Source: an uncultured Clostridia bacterium (GTDB lineage Bacteria; Bacillota; Clostridia; Christensenellales; DTU072). From it: a DNA stretch of 63,187 bases. The notes under the pieces are model-generated. The model saw only the letters and a program-made list of their open reading frames with translations. It was not told where the DNA came from and searched no databases. Location: positions 1 to 63,187 of the forward strand of contig CALVYG010000006.1 in the NCBI GenBank assembly GCA_944372095.1, read 5' to 3'. Shown in pieces: positions 1 to 6,950 of this stretch (position 1 is its first letter; each line of letters starts with the position of its first letter). A program made the translations under genes and the position numbers.

Positions 1-132
1 GAGGACTACAACAAGCAATTAAAGAGATATATGAACGAGTACAACAACTTCCCTATGCGCCCGCTGAATTGGCTTTCACCTAACGAATATCTGGCTTCCT
101 TTTTTTCTAAGCAAAGTGTAACAAATGTTTGA
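1..132 (+). CDS. DDE transposase, C-terminal fragment (cut by window edge)
   Basis: The open frame runs in from the left edge for 43 codons and stops with TGA at 130-132. The visible residues include MNEYNNFPMRPLNW followed by SPNEYL, the kind of tail that follows the integrase-core (rve) domain of IS3/IS481-like transposases in Firmicutes. The catalytic residues lie outside the window, so family and intactness cannot be judged. A hairpin terminator follows at 179-208. With the serine recombinase at 3938 it marks this end of the window as a mobile region. The family assignment rests on recalled resemblance only. Confidence 0.6.
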   Translation, partial: EDYNKQLKRYMNEYNNFPMRPLNWLSPNEYLASFFSKQSVTNV

Positions 133-178
133 CAAGCTTACATCAAAGTCAGTTTTTAATGACACTCAGAAGCATAAC

Positions 179-208
179 AAAAGAGGCCGTGTTATCACGA
201 CCTCTTTT
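179..208. terminator. Bidirectional hairpin terminator after the transposase
   Basis: Arms AAAAGAGGCCGT (179-190) and ACGACCTCTTTT (197-208) pair over 12 positions with one G-U, around a 6-base loop. A/T runs on both sides let it work in either direction. It follows the transposase stop by 46 bases and overlaps the stop codon of the possible small leftward ORF at 195-368. Confidence 0.7.
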
Positions 209-368
209 CTTCTTCCCTGTTTTGATTTTCGGTTTGCTCTTGCTCCAGCATGTCGTATATGGCAAGTCCAACAGAAAATGCCAGAGGCTCCAGCCTATGC
301 TTTGGTATTTGGGTGATTAAAGGTTCACCATTGACTTCTATCTGATAATGTATCTGCTTTTTTTCCAT
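195..368 (-). CDS. Possible small hypothetical protein (57 residues)
   Basis: A leftward ORF beginning MEKKQIHYQIEV and ending in an acidic/basic tail (EEEKRS). The composition is plausible for a soluble protein with a short amphipathic middle (LAFSVGLAIYDMLEQ). No Shine-Dalgarno is visible before the ATG at 368, and a TTG at 386 is an alternative start. The stop codon lies inside the right arm of the 179-208 terminator. It could be a relic or chance ORF beside an insertion element, and no function is recognised. Confidence 0.3.
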   Translation of the reverse strand: MEKKQIHYQIEVNGEPLITQIPKHRLEPLAFSVGLAIYDMLEQEQTENQNREEEKRS

Positions 369-386
369 AGCTAAATAATAAATCAA

Positions 387-882
387 TTAGCCAACAAAGT
401 GTGAGTACCTTACCCGCACGTTTCCCGTAGCAAAAGGTAATGTTTTCATCACATAAAGGTAAACTCGACCGTTTCGCATGAAATCTTCGGAACTTGGACA
501 CATAATAATGCGAAGAAAAACCTGATTAAAATAGTTAAAATTGTTTTCAAACATCATAAAAGCAATAAAATATTATAAGAACAACATTAATAACAATTTC
601 TATTTGAAAAGCTTTAATGATTATTGCGGGGTAAGCGTATAATGATATTCGCGATAAGAACGAACACGTTATGGTCAGGTAGAAATAGACGTATGGTATT
701 GCTTTTCACCAACATATTTTGAGCTATATTCAAAAATAAAAAGTCACTAACCCAAAAGATAGATATTGACTTTTTAAATATATTATAAGGATAATTTTTT
801 ATCATGTAACAAACAAAAGGTAAAGAATACCATTTAAAATATTAATATGCTATGACATTAATTGTTAAAGTGGTTTAACACT
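387..882. other. Gene-poor A+T-rich stretch in the island
   Basis: About 500 bases with no convincing gene. A 63-codon leftward frame at 614-805 has no ribosome binding site and a composition typical of chance A+T-rich translation. A short inverted repeat (TAAAGTG 866-872 / CACTTTA 879-885) overlaps the stop codon of the HD-domain gene, but no T-run follows it on the minus strand, so it is a weak terminator candidate at best. Confidence 0.5.
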
Positions 883-3024
883 TTATTCACAATGGTTATC
901 TCGCAGATTATTATAATTTTTTATTTCACTGAATAAAAAATTTTTCAAACCTTGAAGATTAGGTTCACAATTAGGTTTCGCTCTATAATATAAATAAAAG
1001 AAGTTCAATGGGTCAACGATTTGTGAACTTTCTGCACCTACTGCGTATTTATAGGTGAGAGTTTTATCTTTAAATTGTATATATGTTTGGGCGACATCGA
1101 TACTTTTTAGTTTGCTAGATGCGTTTACCCAAACAGGTGAATAAAAACCTAGTTTTTCTAATTCGGTTTTCCAGTTAGGAACAAAAAAGCCATATTGATA
1201 TTCCTCACCCTTGGTTTTTACATAACAATTTGAATGTTTACAAATAATTTTTTTAAGTTGATCTTTTTGATGTGCTGTAAGAAAATCAAAAAACTGACGA
1301 AATTCAGAATATGATTTCCAAACGGAGGTTCGATATTTTCGGGTAAAAAACTCCATCAACAATTTATAAACTTCACTGTCTATTTGCTGTCCGCGTTTTA
1401 AGTTGTTAAATACATAATTAAACAAGTATAATATGTCACTATCTGAAGGTCTATAGAATTCCAGTTTGGAACTATCTAGGCATAAAGGAGTTTCAATAAA
1501 AGTTTGCCAATGGAATAACTTTGCCCACGTCTCTTCATATTCATTTTCTAAATATTTTAGGCATTCCTTTACTAGATCTATTAATAAAAAGTTAGCAGAG
1601 TAAACAACCTTATGATGAGAGTAAATCCACTTATACTCATAATTTCTAGCATTTATGACATTATCCATAATGCTTAATGCGCTTTTGTAGTAGCCAATTC
1701 TATATTTTTTTGTGCCGCCTAAAGATCCTTTATTTCCAATTACCTCTACATTACATTCTCCCGACAGAACTCCTTTAATGTGAGCAATCTCAATATCGGC
1801 AGTTTCAGCATTAACATCAACTTGACCATTATGATTATTGCCCAATTGAAAACTGCCTGTTATGCTCAATTTTTGGTTGTCGGCCGTCGTCGCTATAATT
1901 TTAGATTGGACTTTTGAATCATTTGCAGCGACTTGTCCATTTATTTTATAAGATGCTGCGCCTACAAGGATGATATACTCGCTATCATTCTCTTTGGGAA
2001 CAACAAATTGCGTTGGCTGATTAATTTTAAAATTGCCTTCAATATCTAAATTGCCATTTAATTCCCCATTACAATTATTTAAGTGCAAGTTACCTTTACA
2101 ATTTGCGCTAATAATTAAATTGTTTATACAACCAATAATGTCAGCATCAATGTATGTATCTGTAAGTACTTGTCCATTAAGTTTTTCTACTTCAACTACA
2201 GTTAATGCGCCCAATAAACGTTCAACGTCAATAGATACATTATCCATCCCCGAAAGAGCGGCATCACGAATTATGTAATCTAGAGAATCGACATCTATAT
2301 ATGACGAGTTTAATAAACTAATAAAACAATCTTTAATTTGCGAACGAATATCGTTCTTGTTATATTTGCAGCCTGTTATTGCTCTTACAATAAATTCTAT
2401 GTCGTCTTTTTTAAAAGTAAAACCACGTCTAGTTAAAAGTTCCTTTATTGCATCGCTATAATCTATTATAACAACCAAAGAACTCATTAATTCATGTGGC
2501 GCACCAGGGGCGCTATCATTAACAAATTGTTTTGTAAAATGTTTATTACCAATTAATGCTTGTATTTTTTCCCGTAATGTTTGGATATGAGCGAGTTTTG
2601 CGCAAGGATATTCATAAAGAAATTCTAAAGTATGTGAGAATGGCGAATGTGCACAATCATGCAACAAACTGGCGACAGTAAATAACAATTCGCACTTTTC
2701 CCAATATTGTTCTGCTTCTCGCTTATTATTTTTAATAAAATAGTAAAAATTATCTTTTCCTGCTTTTTGTTCTCCGTAAGTTGCCTTCACATTCTTTATT
2801 AGGTTTTTACATGCCTTTACGGACAAATAGTAAGTTCCTAACGAATGGACAAATCTATCATGTCTTGCAGACGGAAATAATACGCGCATCCCGGTTTGTT
2901 CAATTTGTCTTAAACGTTGAAACGCCGCCGTATCAATAAACAGTTCCACAATATCTTTAGGAACTGTTATATATCCGTGCACATTATCTCTAAACACCTT
3001 ATCAGATGGTGCTTTTGTACTCAT
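883..3024 (-). CDS. HD-domain phosphohydrolase (SAMHD1/dGTPase-like) with beta-solenoid-like insertion
   Basis: 713 residues. The N-terminal ~275 residues match the HD-superfamily dNTP triphosphohydrolase-like fold (COG1078 type): H60 in RFVHSLG, the paired HD at 122-123 in LLHDCAHSPFSH, and the later Asp in DVDSLDYIIRD (about 244-254). In the usual family the helix after RLLGAL leads straight to a segment like ALSIMDNVINARNYEYKWIY. Here about 160 residues (roughly 278-440) intervene, rich in short G-N-L/I-x-I/L turns (GNLHL, GNLDIEGNFKI, KLSITGSFQL, GQVDV), which suggests a small beta-solenoid. The C-terminal ~270 residues are unrecognised. It is the second gene of a leftward pair, 27 bases after its partner; the GGGGGT upstream of the ATG is a plausible ribosome site. 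Known relatives hydrolyse dNTPs, some in phage defence; activity here is inferred. Confidence 0.8.
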   Translation of the reverse strand: MSTKAPSDKVFRDNVHGYITVPKDIVELFIDTAAFQRLRQIEQTGMRVLFPSARHDRFVHSLGTYYLSVKACKNLIKNVKATYGEQKAGKDNFYYFIKNNKREAEQYWEKCELLFTVASLLHDCAHSPFSHTLEFLYEYPCAKLAHIQTLREKIQALIGNKHFTKQFVNDSAPGAPHELMSSLVVIIDYSDAIKELLTRRGFTFKKDDIEFIVRAITGCKYNKNDIRSQIKDCFISLLNSSYIDVDSLDYIIRDAALSGMDNVSIDVERLLGALTVVEVEKLNGQVLTDTYIDADIIGCINNLIISANCKGNLHLNNCNGELNGNLDIEGNFKINQPTQFVVPKENDSEYIILVGAASYKINGQVAANDSKVQSKIIATTADNQKLSITGSFQLGNNHNGQVDVNAETADIEIAHIKGVLSGECNVEVIGNKGSLGGTKKYRIGYYKSALSIMDNVINARNYEYKWIYSHHKVVYSANFLLIDLVKECLKYLENEYEETWAKLFHWQTFIETPLCLDSSKLEFYRPSDSDILYLFNYVFNNLKRGQQIDSEVYKLLMEFFTRKYRTSVWKSYSEFRQFFDFLTAHQKDQLKKIICKHSNCYVKTKGEEYQYGFFVPNWKTELEKLGFYSPVWVNASSKLKSIDVAQTYIQFKDKTLTYKYAVGAESSQIVDPLNFFYLYYRAKPNCEPNLQGLKNFLFSEIKNYNNLRDNHCE

Positions 3025-3051
3025 AATTAAAACTTACCCCCAAAATTTAAC

Positions 3052-3375
3052 TCAATTTGTGGCCTTCACGCAAGAACAAATGGCTTCTCTTACAGTTTCA
3101 TCATAATCCTCATTCATTTCCTCGGCCATAAGCTTTATCCCATTTTTATCTAATACAAAAACAGTTTCGTTAAATTCGCGCATGATATTAGTTCTTGCTA
3201 AAACTTCTTTAATTTCATCAGTATTGAAAATGAAATAAGGATATATCTTCTTTCTTTTCAGCATGTTTTTCAACCGATGCGTATACTCTATAGCCTGAGC
3301 ATAAGTCACTCTACGATTATCTTCAAATGCTAGAATGTTCGAAAGAATTGTTTTAGGGCCGATATAAATACACAT
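3052..3375 (-). CDS. Hypothetical protein, partner of the HD-domain gene (107 residues)
   Basis: The start is set at the ATG at 3375, because AGGAGG lies four bases before it (3380-3385); upstream codons in the same frame have no such site. The protein starts MCIYIGPKTILSNILAFED and has a basic helix (YTHRLKNMLKRKKIYPYFIF) and an acidic C-terminal half. No signal peptide, membrane helix or metal-binding cluster is visible, and I do not recognise the family. It is the first gene of a two-gene transcript with the HD protein and sits on an island with a transposase and a recombinase, so a regulator, inhibitor or sensor for the HD enzyme is one possible role. That role is inference only. Confidence 0.7.
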   Translation of the reverse strand: MCIYIGPKTILSNILAFEDNRRVTYAQAIEYTHRLKNMLKRKKIYPYFIFNTDEIKEVLARTNIMREFNETVFVLDKNGIKLMAEEMNEDYDETVREAICSCVKATN

Positions 3376-3519
3376 ATTTCCTCCTAAATAAATATATGAG
3401 CCGCAAACAAGACCACGACTCAAAATTTGTTACCTCTGTAGGACTTATTTGTCTGCCGACGGTCTTAGGTTATTGGTTATTAATTGTGTTAATAAAACAC
3501 ATTAATATTTAATCATATT

Positions 3520-3548
3520 ATTATATAAATTGCAAGCACTTATAACAA
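3520..3548 (-). promoter_or_regulatory. Promoter of the HD-domain cassette
   Basis: Read on the minus strand, TTGTTA (3543-3548) and TATAAT (3520-3525) are separated by exactly 17 bases. Transcription would start near 3513, giving a leader of about 135 bases before the ATG at 3375, unusually long for this window. Confidence 0.6.
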
Positions 3549-3586
3549 AATCTTTTAAAATAGTCACTTAGACATAATTGAAAAAT

Positions 3587-3608
3587 TTTGCTACATATTT
3601 GCTACATA
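3587..3608. repeat. Tandem 11-base repeat TTTGCTACATA x2
   Basis: Two exact adjacent copies at 3587-3597 and 3598-3608. The 11-base period puts the copies about one helical turn apart, as expected for paired protein sites. They lie between the HD cassette promoter and the recombinase. The TTGCTA in the first copy with TATATA 17 bases on also gives a weak rightward promoter-like pattern. Confidence 0.55.
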
Positions 3609-3937
3609 ATTATATATATAATTATTTTATTCTATTTTTCATAAATAAGATACATAAAATTTGCAGTTGCCTTTCGTCTTTTTCTCATATCAGAAAAAGC
3701 CTTCGGCATCAAGGGGAAAAATTATCGCTTAAAATTCAAAAAATAAAGACTTCGATGCAATATTTTTTCCTGTTTCCTTGACACCTTCGTCTTTTTCTGA
3801 TTTCTCCTTTTCGTCGAAAGACAAAAAACAAAAAGGAGGAAGATTTTTGAAAAAGCAAAAAGTTTCTTCAAAGTCGCAAATAGTCTGCGAGTTCAACCTT
3901 TACAATTCAGCAAAAAGATTCAGGAGGTTCAATATTT

Positions 3938-5446
3938 ATGAAAACAGCAGTCATCTATGCTCGCTATTCCAGTGATAGACAAACAGAACAATCTATCGAA
4001 GGGCAGATTCGCGTATGTAACGATTATGCAGAACGGAACGATATTCTTATCGTAAATTCTTATATCGACAGAGCCACAACCGGCACAAACGACAACCGTG
4101 CAGAATTTCAAAAAATGCTGCGAGACAGCAGTAACCGTTCTTGGGACTACGTTCTGGTTTACAAATTGGATCGGTTCAGTCGTAACAAGTATGAAATGGC
4201 AATGCACAAAAAGACCTTGAAAGACAATGGCGTGAAACTCATATCCTGCATGGAGAATATACCGGACACACCCGAAGGAATCATTCTTGAAAGCCTCCTG
4301 GAAGGCATGGCGGAATATTACAGTGCAGAATTATCTCAAAAAGTCAAGCGCGGAATGAACGAAAGCAGACAGAAAGGCACGTTCACAGGCGGTTTTATCA
4401 TATTCGGTTATCGTGTGGAAAACAAGAAAATCATTATCCACGAAGATGAAGCGGAAGTCGTCAGATGGATGTTCAAGGAATGCGCGTCAGGTAAACTTAT
4501 AAAAACAATCATTGAAGAATTGCGTGAAAAAGGTATTCTGTACCGCGGAAAACCTTTTGCGAGAAACACTGTTTATCACCTGCTCGCCAATGAAAAATAC
4601 AGCGGAATATACAGACACGGGGACGAGGTATTCACTAATATGTACCCCCGTATTGTACCACAAGAAATATTTGACGCCGTAAAAAGCAAAATAGACAGCA
4701 ACAAATACGGCAAGCATAAACCAAATGTCGTTTATTTGCTTAAAAACAAAGTGAAGTGTGGTTATTGCGGTAAATCCGTTAATTCCGATTCCGGTACTTC
4801 TAAAAACGGAAGTATCATGCGATACTACAAGTGTTCGGGTAAAAGGACGAATAAAAAGTGTCCGTTAAACCCGATACGAAAGGAAACTTTTGAAAATTTA
4901 ATACTCGATTCAGTATTTGAAGCGTTTGCTACTCCTCAAAATCTATTAAAATTTGCGGACGATGTTATGCTTCTTCTGGAAAAGCAATACCACGACCACT
5001 CCGTTTTGAACTTGCTGCGGAATGATCTGGCAAAAGTTGAAAAATCCATTTCAAATCTGCTTGATTGTATGGAGCAAGGAATTTCCACTGCATCTACCAA
5101 AACCCGGTTAGAAGAGTTGGAAGAAAAGCGTTCCCTGTTGAACGAAAAAATTCTGATGGAACAATACAAGGAACGGCAACTTCTGACAAAAGACGAAATC
5201 GTAAAGCACATCAGTACCGCCTTGCGAAAAAATCCAAAACAGCTCATTGATCTGTTGGTCAAAGAAATCCGATTATATAACGATAAGATAGAAATTGACC
5301 TGCATTTCACCGACAAGAAAAGTCCCGATGATGGAAATCATCGGGACTTTTGCTTTTATCAGTGTGAAAAGAATTATATCGTTGATACTCATATATTCAA
5401 ATCGAAATCAACCGAGCACCGTGTCAATATTAAATTAAACATATAA
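3938..5446 (+). CDS. Large serine recombinase (resolvase/integrase with zinc ribbon)
   Basis: 502 residues, ATG preceded by AGGAGG. The N-terminal resolvase domain carries the catalytic serine in YARYSSDRQ (Ser11) and downstream KLDRFSRN. A recombinase domain spans about 155-260, then a zinc ribbon (KCGYCGKS near 273-276, with CSG and CPLN near 299-308) and a long Leu/Glu/Lys coiled coil (about 340-430). This is the plan of large serine integrases that move genomic islands and ICE-type elements by site-specific recombination. The C terminus KKSPDDGNHRDF is encoded by a perfect inverted repeat (5318-5351). It ends 46 bases before the 3' end of tRNA-Ser. Codon use is mixed and lacks the strand bias of the chromosomal genes, in line with transfer. 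It appears intact. Confidence 0.92.
   Translation: MKTAVIYARYSSDRQTEQSIEGQIRVCNDYAERNDILIVNSYIDRATTGTNDNRAEFQKMLRDSSNRSWDYVLVYKLDRFSRNKYEMAMHKKTLKDNGVKLISCMENIPDTPEGIILESLLEGMAEYYSAELSQKVKRGMNESRQKGTFTGGFIIFGYRVENKKIIIHEDEAEVVRWMFKECASGKLIKTIIEELREKGILYRGKPFARNTVYHLLANEKYSGIYRHGDEVFTNMYPRIVPQEIFDAVKSKIDSNKYGKHKPNVVYLLKNKVKCGYCGKSVNSDSGTSKNGSIMRYYKCSGKRTNKKCPLNPIRKETFENLILDSVFEAFATPQNLLKFADDVMLLLEKQYHDHSVLNLLRNDLAKVEKSISNLLDCMEQGISTASTKTRLEELEEKRSLLNEKILMEQYKERQLLTKDEIVKHISTALRKNPKQLIDLLVKEIRLYNDKIEIDLHFTDKKSPDDGNHRDFCFYQCEKNYIVDTHIFKSKSTEHRVNIKLNI
5318..5351 (+). terminator. Hairpin inside the recombinase coding sequence
   Basis: Arms AAAAGTCCCGATGAT (5318-5332) and ATCATCGGGACTTTT (5337-5351) are perfectly complementary over 15 bases with a GGAA loop. 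It looks like an intrinsic terminator yet lies about 32 codons before the stop and encodes the conserved-looking SPDDGNHRDF peptide. The T-run is only four long, so leaky termination or 3' RNA protection are both possible. Confidence 0.6.
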
Positions 5447-5486
5447 AAAAGCACCCAACCAAACCTTTTTACGGGTTCAGTTGGGT
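5445..5486 (-). terminator. Terminator of tRNA-Ser
   Basis: On the minus strand, ACCCAAC (5480-5486) pairs with GTTGGGT (5453-5459), and the inner TGAACC/GGTTTG extends the stem to 13 pairs with two G-U. Six T residues follow (AAAAAA at 5445-5450 on the + strand). The T-run overlaps the recombinase stop codon, so the chromosomal tRNA terminator and the island gene abut exactly. Confidence 0.8.
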
Positions 5487-5492
5487 ACCGCT

Positions 5493-5584
5493 TGGCGGAG
5501 TGGGCGGGATTCGAACCCGCGTGCCGCTCATCACGACAACACGATTTCCAGTCGTGCTCGTTACGACCTCTTCGATACCACTCC
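5493..5584 (-). tRNA. tRNA-Ser (anticodon GGA)
   Basis: 92 bases including an encoded CCA (TGG at 5493-5495). The acceptor arms GGAGTGG and CCACTCC pair fully; the T arm is GCGGG-TTCGAAT-CCCGC; the anticodon arm CACGA-CTGGAAA-TCGTG gives anticodon GGA; and a long variable arm is present, as expected for serine tRNAs. It reads UCC/UCU serine codons. It has its own promoter (5603-5631) and terminator (5445-5486). The serine-recombinase island ends next to its 3' end. Confidence 0.95.
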
Positions 5585-5602
5585 TCGTTTTATCGCTCTA
5601 AC

Positions 5603-5631
5603 AGTATACCCTACTCTCTTCCTTTTTGCAA
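5603..5631 (-). promoter_or_regulatory. Promoter of tRNA-Ser
   Basis: On the minus strand, TTGCAA (5626-5631), 17 bases, then TATACT (5603-5608). The predicted start near 5596 leaves a short 5' leader to be trimmed by RNase P before the mature end at 5584. Confidence 0.65.
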
Positions 5632-5705
5632 CTCTTTTCTTTATCTTTTCCTCTTTTTCTATTCTTTACTCTTTTCTTTGCTTTTAAGTTTTTTCATTTC
5701 TTTTT

Positions 5706-6815
5706 CTATATTTTTTTTATTTCTTTCGCTACTTCTTCTATAGCTTTCCTTAGATTATTTTCACTCTCTCTTATATTTTCTTCTATACTTTTATCTTTTT
5801 CGTTAATTTCATAAATTTTTATATTTTTGTCTTCGATAAAAAATCCTTTCTCCTTTTCTCCGCAAAGAATTATTACTTTTTTATCGCTTTCTTTCGCATA
5901 TTCTATCACTTTTCCGCATATCTTCCCTCTCAGACTTGTTTCGTCAAATTTTCCTTCCCCGCTTATTATATAATCTGCGTCTTTTGCTTTTTCTTTGAAT
6001 TTTACTTTTTCAAAAAACCATTCCGCCCCCGATACCAATTTCCCTTTAAGAAACGCTTTGATAAAATATCCCAATCCGCCTGCCGCTCCTGTCATTCTTT
6101 CTTTCGGACTAACCCCTGAAAATGACGTCGCTTCGGCATAATACTTCATATTTTCTTCCAATTCATCCCGTCTTTCTTTACTTTTTGCTCCCTTTTGTCC
6201 GCCGTATGTATATGAACATCCATCTTCTCCCGTCAAAGGATTCTCTACATCGCATAAACCGATAAACTCTATCCCTTTTATCTTTTCTTTTAACACTTCT
6301 GTGTCAACTTTTACTATTTCTTTTAACGTACCGCCTGTCGGAATAAATTCTTCCCCTTTTCCGTTATAAAACTTCGCTCCGAGCGCAACTGCCGCACCCG
6401 CTCCGCCGTCGTTTGTCGAACTTCCTCCGAGTGCAAGTATTATTCTCTTCTTTCCCAATTTTATAGCTTGACTTATCTGCTGCCCGAACCCGTAACTCGT
6501 CGTAAATGCAGGGTCTTTTATCATTGTTTTCGCTAACCCCGAACTGTTTGATATTGCTATAAAAGCTTCTTCGTTTGATACTGCATATATTCCGTTTCTG
6601 ATAAAAAAATTTCCGTCCTGTATTTTTCCCCCGACGGCTTTTCCCGCGCTTATCTCCAAATAATTTTCTACGCTCCCTTCTCCGCCGTCAAACCCGGGTA
6701 TACATTCTGTTTCCGCATCCGGAATTTCCCTTCTCAAAACGCTTTCACATATTTCACATACTTTTTTCGCTTCCGCTCCGCCCTTAAAACTGTCGGGTAC
6801 TATTATTATTTTCAT
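5706..6815 (-). CDS. glxK: Glycerate 2-kinase family protein
   Basis: 369 residues, close to the family length (~375). It starts MKIIIVPDSFKGG, the hallmark N terminus of the GlxK/GarK glycerate kinase family, and has GFDGGEGSVENYL, LALGGSSTNDGGAGAA (the family glycine/asparagine-rich loop) and GEGKFDETSLRGK. It phosphorylates D-glycerate with ATP to feed lower glycolysis. ATG with AGGAAG upstream. It stands alone between tRNA-Ser and the leucine operon. The last ~20 codons and the sequence beyond are extremely purine-rich on the coding strand. Which phosphoglycerate it makes (2- or 3-) cannot be read from sequence. Confidence 0.93.
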   Translation of the reverse strand: MKIIIVPDSFKGGAEAKKVCEICESVLRREIPDAETECIPGFDGGEGSVENYLEISAGKAVGGKIQDGNFFIRNGIYAVSNEEAFIAISNSSGLAKTMIKDPAFTTSYGFGQQISQAIKLGKKRIILALGGSSTNDGGAGAAVALGAKFYNGKGEEFIPTGGTLKEIVKVDTEVLKEKIKGIEFIGLCDVENPLTGEDGCSYTYGGQKGAKSKERRDELEENMKYYAEATSFSGVSPKERMTGAAGGLGYFIKAFLKGKLVSGAEWFFEKVKFKEKAKDADYIISGEGKFDETSLRGKICGKVIEYAKESDKKVIILCGEKEKGFFIEDKNIKIYEINEKDKSIEENIRESENNLRKAIEEVAKEIKKI

Positions 6816-6885
6816 TTTCTTCCTGATTTTTTATTTATTACTTATTATTTTATTCGATTTCAATTCTATATTTCATTCACTGAAA

Positions 6886-6914
6886 TTGACATCGGGTTTT
6901 ATTTTTTCTATAAT
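6886..6914 (+). promoter_or_regulatory. Perfect sigma-A promoter of the leucine operon
   Basis: TTGACA (6886-6891), 17 bases, TATAAT (6909-6914): a complete consensus match. Transcription should begin near 6921, 30 bases before the leuA ATG, leaving no room for a T-box or leader-peptide attenuator. Control, if any, must be by a repressor or by feedback on LeuA. Confidence 0.85.
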
Positions 6915-6950
6915 TATATGATATACAACAAACAAAAGCAAGGTGATTCC

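Larger units (their letters stand above)
3376..3937. other. Divergent intergenic region with tandem repeat and hairpins
   Basis: 562 bases between the HD cassette (leftward) and the serine recombinase (rightward). It holds the leftward promoter at 3520-3548, a ~135-base leader for the cassette with an imperfect hairpin around 3481-3507, a perfect tandem pair of TTTGCTACATA (3587-3608), and a perfect 8-base hairpin CTTTTTCT/AGAAAAAG (3678-3685/3692-3699). CTCCTTTT and AAAAGGAG (about 3803-3839) form a further possible pairing upstream of the recombinase. No convincing gene is present. The spacing is long for two ordinary promoters and could include recombination sites. Confidence 0.5.

Noticed and set aside
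614..805. 63-codon leftward frame
   Set aside because: No ribosome site, A+T-rich chance composition (Ile/Asn/Leu/Phe), isolated in a gene-poor stretch.
3578..3975. Two overlapping rightward frames before the recombinase
   Set aside because: Low-complexity Lys/Phe/Ser translations, no ribosome site, the second runs into the recombinase start in another frame; the region is better explained by repeats and hairpins.
5447..5584. tRNA-Ser 3' end as a duplicated attachment core
   Set aside because: No second copy of the tRNA 3' sequence was found in 1-5446, and serine recombinases do not normally require such a core; the site remains undefined.
6816..6950. T-box or leader-peptide attenuator before leuA
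   Set aside because: The consensus promoter leaves only about 30 transcribed bases before the start codon and no terminator hairpin is present.
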